Shown: positions 34,424-42,739 of the stretch, one piece after another
Layout of the letters: each line of letters opens with the position of its first letter
Position numbering within the stretch: the first letter of the stretch is position 1
Source of the DNA: an uncultured Bacteroidales bacterium
Lineage (GTDB): Bacteria; Bacteroidota; Bacteroidia; Bacteroidales; Muribaculaceae
Assembly (NCBI GenBank): GCA_958418815.1
Contig: CATZGB010000019.1
Coordinates: 1-56,890, forward strand
DNA length: 56,890 bases
Reading direction: 5' to 3'
Made by a program: the position numbers and the translations under genes
Notes under the pieces: model-generated
Told to the model about the DNA's origin: nothing
What the model saw: the letters and a program-made list of their open reading frames with translations, nothing else
Databases searched by the model: none

Positions 34424-35905
34424 ATGTCGTCATTCATTGCAGACAGGGTTGCTATGGACGGACTCACTTTCGATGATGTCCTGCTGATTCCCGCCTATTC
34501 CGAAGTGCTTCCCCGAAGCGTCAAACTCCAGACAAAATTTTCCCGAAACATTGTCCTGAACGTGCCTCTGGTGTCCGCCGCGATGGATACCGTCACTGAG
34601 GCCAAGATGGCCATCGCCATCGCCCGAGAGGGTGGTATCGGCGTTATCCACAAAAATATGTCCATCGAGGAGCAGGCCCGTCAGGTACATGCTGTGAAGA
34701 GGGCCGAGAACGGTATGATTTACGATCCGGTGACCATCCTTGAGGGATCGACCGTCTCCGACGCGTTGAAGATGATGGAGGAATACCATATCGGTGGCAT
34801 CCCTGTGGTAGACGCGAAGGGACTGCTGAGGGGCATCGTCACCAACCGTGACCTCCGTTTCGAACGTGACCTCAACCGCAAGGTGGATGAGGTGATGACT
34901 TCGGAGAACCTCGTGACGACAGACCAGTCGACCAACCTTGAGGAGGCGGCCGACATCCTTCAGAAACATAAGATCGAGAAACTTCCGGTGGTCGACAAGG
35001 ATGGCCATCTGGTAGGACTCGTCACATACAAGGACATCACAAAGGCCAAGGACAAACCTTTCGCCTGCAAGGACTCGCTGGGCCGTCTGCGTGTGGCCGC
35101 AGGCGTGGGTGTCACCGGCGACTCGATGGACCGTGTCGACGCGCTTGTGGCCGCCGGAGCCGATGCAATCGTGATTGACACCGCCCACGGACATTCCAAG
35201 GGTGTGGTCGGGGTGTTGCGCGCCGTCAAGGAGAAATATCCCCAGATAGATGTTGTGGTCGGAAACATCGCCACCGGCGAGGCCGCCAAATACCTCGTCG
35301 AGAATGGAGCCGACGGTGTCAAGGTCGGTATCGGCCCGGGCTCGATATGCACCACCCGTATCATCGCCGGAGTCGGCGTTCCTCAGCTGTCAGCCGTGTA
35401 TGATGTGGCCAAGGCGCTTGAAGGCACCGGAGTGCCCCTGATTGCCGACGGTGGTATCCGTTACAGCGGCGACATCGTGAAGGCCCTCGCGGCCGGTGGC
35501 TGCAGCGTGATGCTCGGCGGCATGCTGGCAGGCGTTGAGGAGTCTCCCGGCGACACCATCATCTATAACGGACGTAAGTACAAGGCATATCGCGGTATGG
35601 GCTCGCTTGAGGCGATGGAGAAAGGGTCGAAAGACCGTTATTTCCAGGCCAACGAGACCGACGCCAAGAAGCTTGTCCCTGAAGGCATCGCAGCCCGTGT
35701 GCCCTACAAGGGTTCGCTCTACGAGGTGGTATACCAGATGCTGGGCGGTCTCCGCGCCGGTATGGGATATTGCGGGGCAGCCGACATCGACGCCCTCCAC
35801 AAGGCCAAGTTCACCCGCATCACCAACGCCGGTGTGGCCGAGAGCCATCCCCATGATGTGGCCATCACTTCAGAGGCCCCCAACTACTCGGCTTCAAGCC
35901 GCTGA
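34424..35905 (+). CDS. guaB: IMP dehydrogenase
   Basis: 493 aa, standard length. The TIM barrel starts LTFDDVLLIPAYS. A Bateman module of two CBS domains is inserted at about 95-215 (MIYDPVTILEGSTVSDALKM, TTDQSTNLEEAADILQKHKI). The catalytic cysteine lies in GPGSICTTR at about residue 305, and the mobile flap with the Arg-Tyr pair follows (KYKAYRGMGSLEAM). The C-terminal loop with the K+ site is present. It oxidises IMP to XMP, the committed step of GTP synthesis. Its own promoter and a compound terminator isolate it, with lptF divergent upstream. Confidence 0.98.
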   Translation: MSSFIADRVAMDGLTFDDVLLIPAYSEVLPRSVKLQTKFSRNIVLNVPLVSAAMDTVTEAKMAIAIAREGGIGVIHKNMSIEEQARQVHAVKRAENGMIYDPVTILEGSTVSDALKMMEEYHIGGIPVVDAKGLLRGIVTNRDLRFERDLNRKVDEVMTSENLVTTDQSTNLEEAADILQKHKIEKLPVVDKDGHLVGLVTYKDITKAKDKPFACKDSLGRLRVAAGVGVTGDSMDRVDALVAAGADAIVIDTAHGHSKGVVGVLRAVKEKYPQIDVVVGNIATGEAAKYLVENGADGVKVGIGPGSICTTRIIAGVGVPQLSAVYDVAKALEGTGVPLIADGGIRYSGDIVKALAAGGCSVMLGGMLAGVEESPGDTIIYNGRKYKAYRGMGSLEAMEKGSKDRYFQANETDAKKLVPEGIAARVPYKGSLYEVVYQMLGGLRAGMGYCGAADIDALHKAKFTRITNAGVAESHPHDVAITSEAPNYSASSR

Positions 35906-35951
35906 TAAAACACAGCCGGGACAGAACAACTTCCCGGTCTGAGACATTATG

Positions 35952-36010
35952 AAAGATGAAGAGTATGCGTTCCCCCTATGCCGGGAACCGTGTCCTCTTC
36001 ATCTTTTCGT
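35952..36010 (+). terminator. Terminator of guaB
   Basis: A 12-bp outer stem (35952-35963 with 35995-36006) holding an inner 6-bp stem (35969-35974 with 35983-35988), ending CATCTTTTC. Because this hairpin lies within the upstream extension of the transporter frame, it supports the later start of that gene at 36064. Confidence 0.75.
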
Positions 36011-36063
36011 TTATGGCAGGTGACTTGCTTGCTGCATCTGCGTTACCCCGATATTCAAAAGTC

Positions 36064-37404
36064 ATGACAGAAGACAACCGCCCGAAATTCAGCACAAAGT
36101 TTGGAGTCATTGCCGCCACGGTAGGCTCAGCCGTCGGACTTGGCAACATCTGGCGTTTCCCCTATGAGGCGGGAGCGCACGGTGGAGGGGCCTTTCTACT
36201 GGTCAATCTTGTGTGCGTGGTGCTGATTGGCATCCCGGTGGTGTGTGCGGAATTCCTTATGGGACGTTCGTCAAGGCGCAACATATTCGGCGCGATGTCG
36301 TCGCTCGCCCCGCGTGGCGGCAGGTGGTGGAGGCTGGCAGGGATTCTCGGCGTTGCCAGCGGCACATTGATTTTGTCGTTTTACGCCGTGGTGGCGGGCT
36401 GGACCCTCGAGTATCTTTTCCAGTCGGTCACAGGCAACCTGACAGCCTCCGGAGCAAGGGAGAGCCACACGGAGTTCAGCGCTTTCACAGCCGGGTGGCG
36501 TTGTGTCTTCTGGACAGTCGTGTTGCTGGCCATAAACGCCATGGTCGTGTTGCGCGGGGTGCAGAAAGGGATAGAGAAAGCCTCCAACCTCATGATGCCG
36601 CTGCTGTTTGTGCTGCTGATAATAATGGCGGTGAACTCCCTGCTGCTTCCAGGCGCGGATGCCGGACTCCGGTTTCTTTTCTCCCCGGATTTCTCGCAGA
36701 TTAATTCCGCGTCCATCCTCTCGGCCCTTGGCCAGGCCTTTTTCTCACTGTCTGTGGGCCTTGGCACACTGACTGTCTACGGGAGCTACTTCCCTGCCGA
36801 CACGCGAATTGTGAGGAGCGCATCCATAATGGCCGGACTCGACACGATGGTGGCCATTGTCGCCGGGGTGATCATATTTCCGGCGGTGTTTTCGTTCGGG
36901 ATGGAGCCTGCGGCAGGTCCTCAGCTGATTTTTGAAGTGTTGCCCGACATATTCCGCCAGATGACCGGCGGCGCGGTATGGTCGACCATCTTTTTCCTGT
37001 TGCTGCTCATCGCGTCTCTGACATCCACGATATCATTGACCGAGGTCGGAGTGGCCTTCTGTGTGGAACGGTGGCATATGAGCCGCCCGAAGGCCCTTGC
37101 CGCCACAATCGGCTTCGTGACATTCTTCGGAATCTTCTGCGCCTTATCGTTCGGGCCGTTGTCATCGTTGACAGTGTCAGGGATGACGATTTTCGACATC
37201 TTCGATTACGTGACCAGCAACATATTCCTGCCGCTTGGAGGCATGCTTGTCTCGATATTCGTCGGCTGGATAGTAGACCGCGCGACGGTTGACTACGAGC
37301 TGAGGCCCGCGCCACGTTTTCTGCGCGGGATGATAGTCTTTTTGCTCCGCTATCTTTGTCCGCTCGCCATCCTCGCGGTCTTCATCAACAACCTGCTGGG
37401 CTGA
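36064..37404 (+). CDS. Sodium-dependent transporter (NSS/SNF family)
   Basis: 446 aa from MTEDNRPKFSTKFGV, the family's usual N-terminus; an upstream ATG at 35956 lies in the guaB terminator. The first helix carries the NSS signature GLGNIWRFPYEAGAHGGGAF with the unwound TM1 residues that bind sodium and substrate. Eleven to twelve transmembrane helices follow. TM6 has ALGQAFFSLSVGLGTL, TM8 has LLLLIASLTSTISLTEVG. Substrates of bacterial members are mostly neutral amino acids; this one cannot be specified. It lies at the end of a plus-strand block, with a long hairpin after it. Confidence 0.95.
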   Translation: MTEDNRPKFSTKFGVIAATVGSAVGLGNIWRFPYEAGAHGGGAFLLVNLVCVVLIGIPVVCAEFLMGRSSRRNIFGAMSSLAPRGGRWWRLAGILGVASGTLILSFYAVVAGWTLEYLFQSVTGNLTASGARESHTEFSAFTAGWRCVFWTVVLLAINAMVVLRGVQKGIEKASNLMMPLLFVLLIIMAVNSLLLPGADAGLRFLFSPDFSQINSASILSALGQAFFSLSVGLGTLTVYGSYFPADTRIVRSASIMAGLDTMVAIVAGVIIFPAVFSFGMEPAAGPQLIFEVLPDIFRQMTGGAVWSTIFFLLLLIASLTSTISLTEVGVAFCVERWHMSRPKALAATIGFVTFFGIFCALSFGPLSSLTVSGMTIFDIFDYVTSNIFLPLGGMLVSIFVGWIVDRATVDYELRPAPRFLRGMIVFLLRYLCPLAILAVFINNLLG

Positions 37405-37440
37405 CATCTGCCAGACAGCCGGGAATGGAGCCTGAACATA

Positions 37441-37499
37441 ACGGGAGCCTTGTCAAGGTGGCAGGAATATTGCTTCCATGATCTTGGCAAGGCTCCCGT
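37441..37499. terminator. Long hairpin between the NSS transporter and a lipoprotein gene
   Basis: A 17-bp stem (37441-37457 with 37483-37499, one G-T wobble) with a 25-nt loop in the 163-nt gap between convergent genes. It probably terminates both transcripts, although neither flank has a long T-run. Confidence 0.7.
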
Positions 37500-37567
37500 G
37501 ATGAATGGATGGAGGGAGGTCGTGATTGTCGGGCTGCCTTTAGCTGATGCTATTGGCAGTCAGCTCC

Positions 37568-38179
37568 TTACTGGGGGAGAATCTCGTAGGCAGAGGCTTG
37601 GATGTAGTAGGTCGAGAGGTAGGGCTTACCTTCAAGGCTGTCGCGCTCGGCGATGCGGCGGCGGTAGTCGGCCATCTGGGCGGCGAATGTCTCGACCTCG
37701 GCCTGTCCGGCGGCTTTGCGTTCGGTCTCGCATCCGGTGGGAGCATTCTGGAAGTTTGCGGCTTCTTCTGCGCCCTGCTGCTCGGCGATACGCTCAAGCT
37801 GGCCCTGGCGGTTCTGCTCAAGCTCGCGGATGGTGTTCTCGTCGAGGCGGCTTTCCATCACCACTCCGGTAACACGCAGAGGCTGGTGGATTGTCTCCTG
37901 GGGGAAAACGTTGCCCATTTCGGCTGTGGCGTCACAACGGATCATTGAGTTCTCGTCAGAACCGAGAAGGAATGCCTTGCGGCCTCCATGCTTGCACAGG
38001 TGTGACACCACACCTTCGATGGTTACGGTCTGTCCCACATATGCCTCGGGATTGGCGAGGATGGAGTCAACAGTGACGGTGTCGGCTTCGGCGGTTTCAG
38101 ATGAAGACTTGCCTGAGCAGCTTGTGGCCGCGATGGCGAAGAGGGCGGCAATCGCCCAGAGGATGATGTTCTTGTTCAT
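37568..38179 (-). CDS. Lipoprotein with OB-fold-like domain
   Basis: 203 aa from MNKNIILWAIAALFAIAATSC, a lipoprotein signal with Cys21. The segment at about 38-105 (VTVDSILANPEAYVGQTVTIEGVVSHLC, given in part as AYVGQTVTIEGVV) resembles the OB-like beta-barrel of Bacteroidetes periplasmic proteins that carry a DNA-binding-like fold, followed by SMIRCDATAEMG. Two cysteines there and one later (TGCETERKA) could form a disulfide. The C-terminal half is helical, rich in Gln and Glu (IRELEQNRQGQLERIAEQQ). It is 34 nt downstream of the DUF4857 gene and ends the long minus-strand envelope operon. Function unknown. Confidence 0.8.
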   Translation of the reverse strand: MNKNIILWAIAALFAIAATSCSGKSSSETAEADTVTVDSILANPEAYVGQTVTIEGVVSHLCKHGGRKAFLLGSDENSMIRCDATAEMGNVFPQETIHQPLRVTGVVMESRLDENTIRELEQNRQGQLERIAEQQGAEEAANFQNAPTGCETERKAAGQAEVETFAAQMADYRRRIAERDSLEGKPYLSTYYIQASAYEILPQ

Positions 38180-38213
38180 ATGAAGTGATTTTTGATTAAG
38201 TGTCATGTTAAGA

Positions 38214-39467
38214 TTATTCGTGGAGCAAAAGGAACGGGATAAATGAGAAGATGCCTAACGGTACAGTCAGCAATGCGCCCCATTTCATGGCAGAATCCTT
38301 TCGGCGAATACCTGTGAACAGGAGTATAAGGGCCAGCAGCACGTTAAGGGGCAACGCTTTCAGCGATAAATTGGAGATTCGCGGATAGGCCAGTGAGTCA
38401 TAAGCCGATGTGAAAGCGAGGGTGTAGGGGAAGATGTAGCGGGCAATCTCCACCGCCACCGGCCTCACGCGCGGGAAATCAAGAGCGCCGGCGAGGGTGA
38501 GGCTGTCTGCGTCAAACGACCGCCAGCGGGTGCCGTCGGGGCCCGTGAACCTGAACGTGAGGTTGAACAGGTTGCCCATTGCCATGATCGACTCCTTGCG
38601 GGGATTCACCTTGCCAGCCTCTTCGGGAAGCGGACGGGCCACATGGCCGTCAGCCATTATGACATAGGGTTGGCCATCGGTGTCGACCACCATTCCGAGC
38701 AGAGACTTGTCTGACTCTTCCCAGATGAACGCCTTGTCGGCTTTTGCTCCGTCGGGCATGGTGACCGACGCGACAAACGGACGGCCTCCACGCTGTTTGA
38801 CGTGGAAGAGCTTACCCTCCGAGTCTATCATAAGGTAGCCTTCGTCATAAGCCTTCTTGGATGAGACATTGGCCGAGAGGTCTGTGGCCGGGAAACTGAA
38901 CCCGCGTGATTTCATCGCGTCAGTGAAGCGACGCGAGCGGGTGGCGTTAACAGAGTTGTCGGCGATTTTCACAAACTCGATGCCGTCGGCGGTGAAGCGG
39001 AATGCCTCTTCGGGATCGGAGAGGTCGACGCGCGGCGGCATGGACTCCATCATGAGCCACATTCCCGGATTGCGCTTGTTCACATCCCTGGGCGAACCGT
39101 TGAAAAACAGTTCGCGGGAGCGCAGGCTGTGTACGGTAGTCTCTTTCCCCGCGATTGTGTCGGGGAGCTTGTCATGGGCCACAAGCTGGCGGTAATAGAG
39201 CTGCGGGGCCAGGGAGTCGCGGACAGCCATGGTGATGGTCTCGCCGTTTTCCATATCCTCGCCGCTTGCAAAGGGGGCACAAAGCCTGATCACCGGCTTC
39301 TCGCCTGGAGCTGAACGGCTCACAATCCACTGGCCGTTGACCGGCGACAGGGAGCAGAAAGGTTCGCCCGCCGGAGAGGGGGTGAGCAACGCGTAGAGCC
39401 AAGGCAGAAACCAGCTCAACACTGCGATTGAGACAAAGAAAAGTATGATTTTTGAGAAATTTGACAT
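38214..39467 (-). CDS. DUF4857 domain membrane protein
   Basis: 417 aa. An N-terminal transmembrane helix at about 7-30 (IILFFVSIAVLSWFLPWLYA) is followed by a long extracytoplasmic region with beta-propeller-like strands (for example LYYRQLVAHDKLPDTI, EEAFRFTADGIEFV, GYLMIDSEGKLFHV). The C-terminal 60 residues hold two more helices (ALPLNVLLALILLFTGI and GALLTVPLGIFSFIPFLLL). This matches the DUF4857 family of Bacteroidetes, typically next to an ABC-2 exporter. The ABC permease and ATPase genes are directly upstream on the same strand, so it may be a third subunit. A separate -7 box (39486-39493) gives extra transcription of this gene. Confidence 0.88.
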   Translation of the reverse strand: MSNFSKIILFFVSIAVLSWFLPWLYALLTPSPAGEPFCSLSPVNGQWIVSRSAPGEKPVIRLCAPFASGEDMENGETITMAVRDSLAPQLYYRQLVAHDKLPDTIAGKETTVHSLRSRELFFNGSPRDVNKRNPGMWLMMESMPPRVDLSDPEEAFRFTADGIEFVKIADNSVNATRSRRFTDAMKSRGFSFPATDLSANVSSKKAYDEGYLMIDSEGKLFHVKQRGGRPFVASVTMPDGAKADKAFIWEESDKSLLGMVVDTDGQPYVIMADGHVARPLPEEAGKVNPRKESIMAMGNLFNLTFRFTGPDGTRWRSFDADSLTLAGALDFPRVRPVAVEIARYIFPYTLAFTSAYDSLAYPRISNLSLKALPLNVLLALILLFTGIRRKDSAMKWGALLTVPLGIFSFIPFLLLHE

Positions 39468-39485
39468 AGTGACGGGATATTACTG

Positions 39486-39493
39486 CAAAGATA
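39486..39493 (-). promoter_or_regulatory. Internal -7 box before DUF4857
   Basis: TATCTTTG (TAnnTTTG) on the minus strand, 18 nt before the DUF4857 ATG and in the 35-nt gap after the ABC permease gene. It suggests a secondary promoter inside the operon. Confidence 0.6.
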
Positions 39494-39502
39494 CGGAAAA
39501 GT

Positions 39503-40198
39503 TCAGTCAATCAGTCCCTGTTTGAAACGGTCGATTGACGCATAACTCAATGTGGCGAGCAGGATTGTAGCCAGCAAGGCGACGGGCAGAAATCCGTTGT
39601 AAGCGCCGGGGGCGGGTTGCAGGTAGTAAAGGGTGACAACGCCGGCGCCTGTCAGCGCGAGCAGGATGCGGCGTTTCCATTTCCCTTCGAGACATACCGC
39701 CGCCGAGAAGAAATAGGCAGTGTATCCCGCCAGATACCAGGGCAGGGAGGTGAGCAGCACATGCCATGTCATCTCCGGAGCAATCACCCGGTCGTAAAAG
39801 ACCAGTATGGTGGCCAACTGAATGAGGAACACGACTGTCAGCTCTACAAATCCCGTGGCGAGCATTGTGACAAGCAGCCTGAAAGAGGGGCAGGGGAGAT
39901 GCAAGGTCAGCTTGAGCCTGTTCTGCTGCATTTCCGGCACCATCTGCGACAGGCCGACAAGCAGCCCGCACAGCAGGGGCACATACTTTATCGCGTCGAT
40001 GAATGTCTGGTCTTTCATCAGCATTATGAGCCAGACATGCTCCACGCCATGGGTGGCGATTACCCTGTTGATGCCCAGCAGGGCGTATATGGTGAAGAAC
40101 AGCGCGAGGATGAGCGAGCACCAGAAGGCCCGGCGTGTCTTCAGGAATTCCTTTGTGATTATAGCCTTTGTCATAGGTAGTTGTTCAAAATCATTCAT
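39503..40198 (-). CDS. ABC transporter permease (ABC-2 type)
   Basis: 231 aa with about six transmembrane helices, among them FWCSLILALFFTIYALLGI near the start, YVPLLCGLLVGLSQM, LLVTMLATGFVELTVVFLIQ, and YLAGYTAYFFSAAVCL. The family is the small ABC-2-like permease that pairs with a separate ATPase. The ATPase gene ends 10 nt upstream, so the two form one transporter. The DUF4857 gene, 35 nt downstream, is the regular companion of such pairs. Direction of transport is not proven; ABC-2 permeases export. The next ATG (MTKAIITKEF, at 40174) is an alternative start. Confidence 0.85.
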   Translation of the reverse strand: MNDFEQLPMTKAIITKEFLKTRRAFWCSLILALFFTIYALLGINRVIATHGVEHVWLIMLMKDQTFIDAIKYVPLLCGLLVGLSQMVPEMQQNRLKLTLHLPCPSFRLLVTMLATGFVELTVVFLIQLATILVFYDRVIAPEMTWHVLLTSLPWYLAGYTAYFFSAAVCLEGKWKRRILLALTGAGVVTLYYLQPAPGAYNGFLPVALLATILLATLSYASIDRFKQGLID

Positions 40199-40207
40199 GA
40201 CAGATGG

Positions 40208-41101
40208 TTAATATCGTCCTGTAAGCCCGATGAACGCGTCTTCGAGCGACTCGACCGCCGATGAGACAAGGCCGGGGGCCTTTATTCCGGCTGCATCAAG
40301 CAGGGAGGCGGCTTTCTCCTGAGGTAGGAAGGAGTAGAACTCCATCCGGTCGTGGCCTTCCCAAGGGCTGTATATGCCCTCGATTCCCTCCGGCACGGCC
40401 ATCCCCGGAGAATGATGGTATTCATACCTCCTGAGGTCGCGCATCAGGTCGGCCACCGGCTGCTGGGTGAGAATCCGGCCGTAATCGAGGATGATGCAGT
40501 CATCTACAAGCCTCTCGAGGTCCTGGATTATGTGGGAGGTCATGAAGACGGTCTTTCCCTCGGATTTCACGAAGTCACGCAGGTAGTCGACAAACAGGCG
40601 GCGGTAACCCGGGTCAAGCCCGAGCGAGAAATCGTCAAGCACGAGCAGGTCGGCGTTCTGGGCGAGAATCAGCCCGAGGGCCACCTGTGACCTCTGGCCG
40701 TTTGACATGGATGATATTTTCTGCCCGGGGGATACATGGAGCTTCTCCATCAGCCCGTAATACGCGTCGCGGTTCCAGCGGGGATAAAACGCCGAGTAGA
40801 ACTTCTCGATCTGGGATATGGTCATGAACGAGTACTGCACATGCCCTTCGAGCAGCAACGCGATGCGCTCACGGGTCTGTGGCGACATCGATGTTATCTC
40901 CTCCCCGAATATGCGGCATTCCCCGCCCTGCGGACGAAGGAACCCCATGAGGATGTTTATTGTGGTGGTTTTTCCGGTGCCGTTTTTCCCCAGCAGCCCC
41001 AGGATGCTCCCCTTCGGGACATCGAAGCTCAGCCCCTCGTAGATGAGGCGGCCGCGCCCGTAGCGCTGTGTGAGGTTTCTGACAGATATGACGTTGTCCA
41101 T
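40208..41101 (-). CDS. ABC transporter ATP-binding protein
   Basis: 297 aa. Walker A is GLLGKNGTGKTTTIN at about 36-50, the Q-loop follows at about 90, the signature loop reads SMSNGQRSQVALG at 131-143, Walker B LLVLDDFSLGLDP at 152-163 and the H-loop His190 in FMTSHIIQD. At the catalytic position just after Walker B, Asp157 replaces the usual Glu, which seems to be a feature of this group rather than damage. About 70 C-terminal residues beyond the nucleotide-binding domain probably contact the permease. It is 36 nt downstream of the DUF6850 outer-membrane protein and upstream of its permease, all on one strand. Confidence 0.95.
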   Translation of the reverse strand: MDNVISVRNLTQRYGRGRLIYEGLSFDVPKGSILGLLGKNGTGKTTTINILMGFLRPQGGECRIFGEEITSMSPQTRERIALLLEGHVQYSFMTISQIEKFYSAFYPRWNRDAYYGLMEKLHVSPGQKISSMSNGQRSQVALGLILAQNADLLVLDDFSLGLDPGYRRLFVDYLRDFVKSEGKTVFMTSHIIQDLERLVDDCIILDYGRILTQQPVADLMRDLRRYEYHHSPGMAVPEGIEGIYSPWEGHDRMEFYSFLPQEKAASLLDAAGIKAPGLVSSAVESLEDAFIGLTGRY

Positions 41102-41137
41102 AAATTGATTGGCGAATAAAACGTGAGAATAGTGTTT

Positions 41138-42739
41138 TCAGAGATTGATGCCTACCGCCACGGAGGCGTAGTCGGCAGACCCGCATCGGCGCGAGAAGTC
41201 GTCGCGGTTCCAATGGGCCTTGACATACAGCGAGGCCGTGTCAACCAGTGGGAACTCCACCCGGGCGCACAGACCGTAGGATGTCACGTCTGAGGTAATG
41301 ATGGCCACATTGCGCTCCACCGCCATCCCCAGCGGCGTGTCAGCGGCGAGTCCGTCGAGCCTGACGGTGCCGGGGGTGGTGAAACGGCGGGAGACCTCCA
41401 TGCCTATCGCGAGGAAAGCCCCGTTGTGAAACCTGTGCCACCAGTCGCCTTGGAGCGAGGGTGTGGCATTCGTCGCCGACACTTTCCGCCAAGGCTCGTT
41501 TATGCTCTCCGAGATTGAGCCGAAAGCGGCGGCCACGGATAATCCGAGCCTGTCGTTGCCGGAGGGATGAATCTCGACTGGAAGAGTCACGCGGGCGTTG
41601 AATACAGACAGGTGGTAGTTTTCCCGCTCCCCGATTTTGGGGTAGGTGTTGCCTGTGGAGGTGCCGAGCAGATTCTCGGTTCCTGTCTTGCGGCTGAATT
41701 GCCCGCTGACGGTGAATCCGTATGCCACGTTGCCGGCAGCGTCAGCCAGTTCACCGAACAGCATCCCGTATTCCCCCGAGAGGGAGGTGGTGGTGGTGTG
41801 GGTAAGTTCAAGGTTGTTGAAGTCGCGCATATACTGGCGCAGGCTTATCGTTGACGCTTCCAACCGCGCCCGTATCGGCTTGATAGGTGCCTGCACGACG
41901 GGAAACAGGTCGGCAGCCATTCCGAATCCGACACCGGAATACGCGGTGTTGCGCCCGCTGTTGCCTGAGAAGCGGGGATAATAAGACCCCAGTCCGGTCA
42001 TGGCGTAAGTCGGAATGTCGTTGACAGGGTTGTAAAACTCCACCGCCGCATTCTGGTTGTAGACCCTGACCTCTCCTGACAGGCCGATGGCGAGTCGGCT
42101 TGTGGCTGGCCGGAAACTTCCTCCGAGCGAGGCCGTGAGGTCTGAAACGATGATTTTGTCGCGGGGATCTCGCCCTCGGTAATCTATTTCGGCGCGGTAA
42201 GAAGCCTCCACGCCCCATGTCCAGCGGCCCGACTCCCCGGCGTAACCGCCTCCGAAGTCATAGCTGCGGCAGGTGAGGTCGCCTCCGGTTGGGTCGCCGA
42301 TCACATACGGCCCGGTAAGCTCATAATCGGCAGAGTTGTTCCAGGCCACATCCTTGATTTTTCCGGCGTGGAAACGGGCGTTGCCCCACACGGTGGTGGC
42401 GTTGCCCAGATGGCGGTATGAGGCGGCCGTGATGTCGCCTGTCATTTCCCCCGTCCCTGACTCGACAGGCTGAGTGCGGCCGGTGGCAGACAGGTGCCCC
42501 TCGGCTCCGAGTGAGGTTGTGGAGAATGGGAGAAACGACGGCATGGCAGCCGGGTTGCCGGCAGTGGCGTCACTGCGGAATCTTTGTGTCAGGCTGCCTT
42601 GAATCCACCCCTTTACAGTGGCGGATGGAGACAAGGAGACGACAGAGTCAGCCACATTGCCGTCGGAAGCCCCGTGTAGCGGGGCCGCCGACAGCAACAT
42701 TGCTGCTGTTAACAAGTATGTTGATGGCCTGGCAGGCAT
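41138..42739 (-). CDS. DUF6850 family outer membrane beta-barrel protein
   Basis: 533 aa with a signal peptide (MPARPSTYLLTAAMLLSAAP) ending near residue 24. The rest is an alternation of short amphipathic strands with aromatic ends (for example GNARFHAGKIKDVAWNN, GWGVEASYRAEIDYRGRD in part, GVGFGMAADLFPV), and a final AVGINL with a C-terminal hydrophobic residue, as in outer-membrane barrels. It belongs to the DUF6850 family as far as I can judge. Its ATG overlaps the stop of the DUF4876 gene (TGATG), so the two proteins are translationally coupled. It may be a partner pore of the TonB receptor. Function is unknown. Confidence 0.85.
   Translation of the reverse strand: MPARPSTYLLTAAMLLSAAPLHGASDGNVADSVVSLSPSATVKGWIQGSLTQRFRSDATAGNPAAMPSFLPFSTTSLGAEGHLSATGRTQPVESGTGEMTGDITAASYRHLGNATTVWGNARFHAGKIKDVAWNNSADYELTGPYVIGDPTGGDLTCRSYDFGGGYAGESGRWTWGVEASYRAEIDYRGRDPRDKIIVSDLTASLGGSFRPATSRLAIGLSGEVRVYNQNAAVEFYNPVNDIPTYAMTGLGSYYPRFSGNSGRNTAYSGVGFGMAADLFPVVQAPIKPIRARLEASTISLRQYMRDFNNLELTHTTTTSLSGEYGMLFGELADAAGNVAYGFTVSGQFSRKTGTENLLGTSTGNTYPKIGERENYHLSVFNARVTLPVEIHPSGNDRLGLSVAAAFGSISESINEPWRKVSATNATPSLQGDWWHRFHNGAFLAIGMEVSRRFTTPGTVRLDGLAADTPLGMAVERNVAIITSDVTSYGLCARVEFPLVDTASLYVKAHWNRDDFSRRCGSADYASVAVGINL

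Noticed and set aside
34230..34433. Short minus-strand frame between lptF/G and guaB
   Set aside because: It overlaps two promoters and the guaB start and has no recognisable product.
35956..36063. Upstream extension of the sodium-dependent transporter frame
   Set aside because: It runs through the guaB terminator hairpin; family N-terminus starts at 36064.
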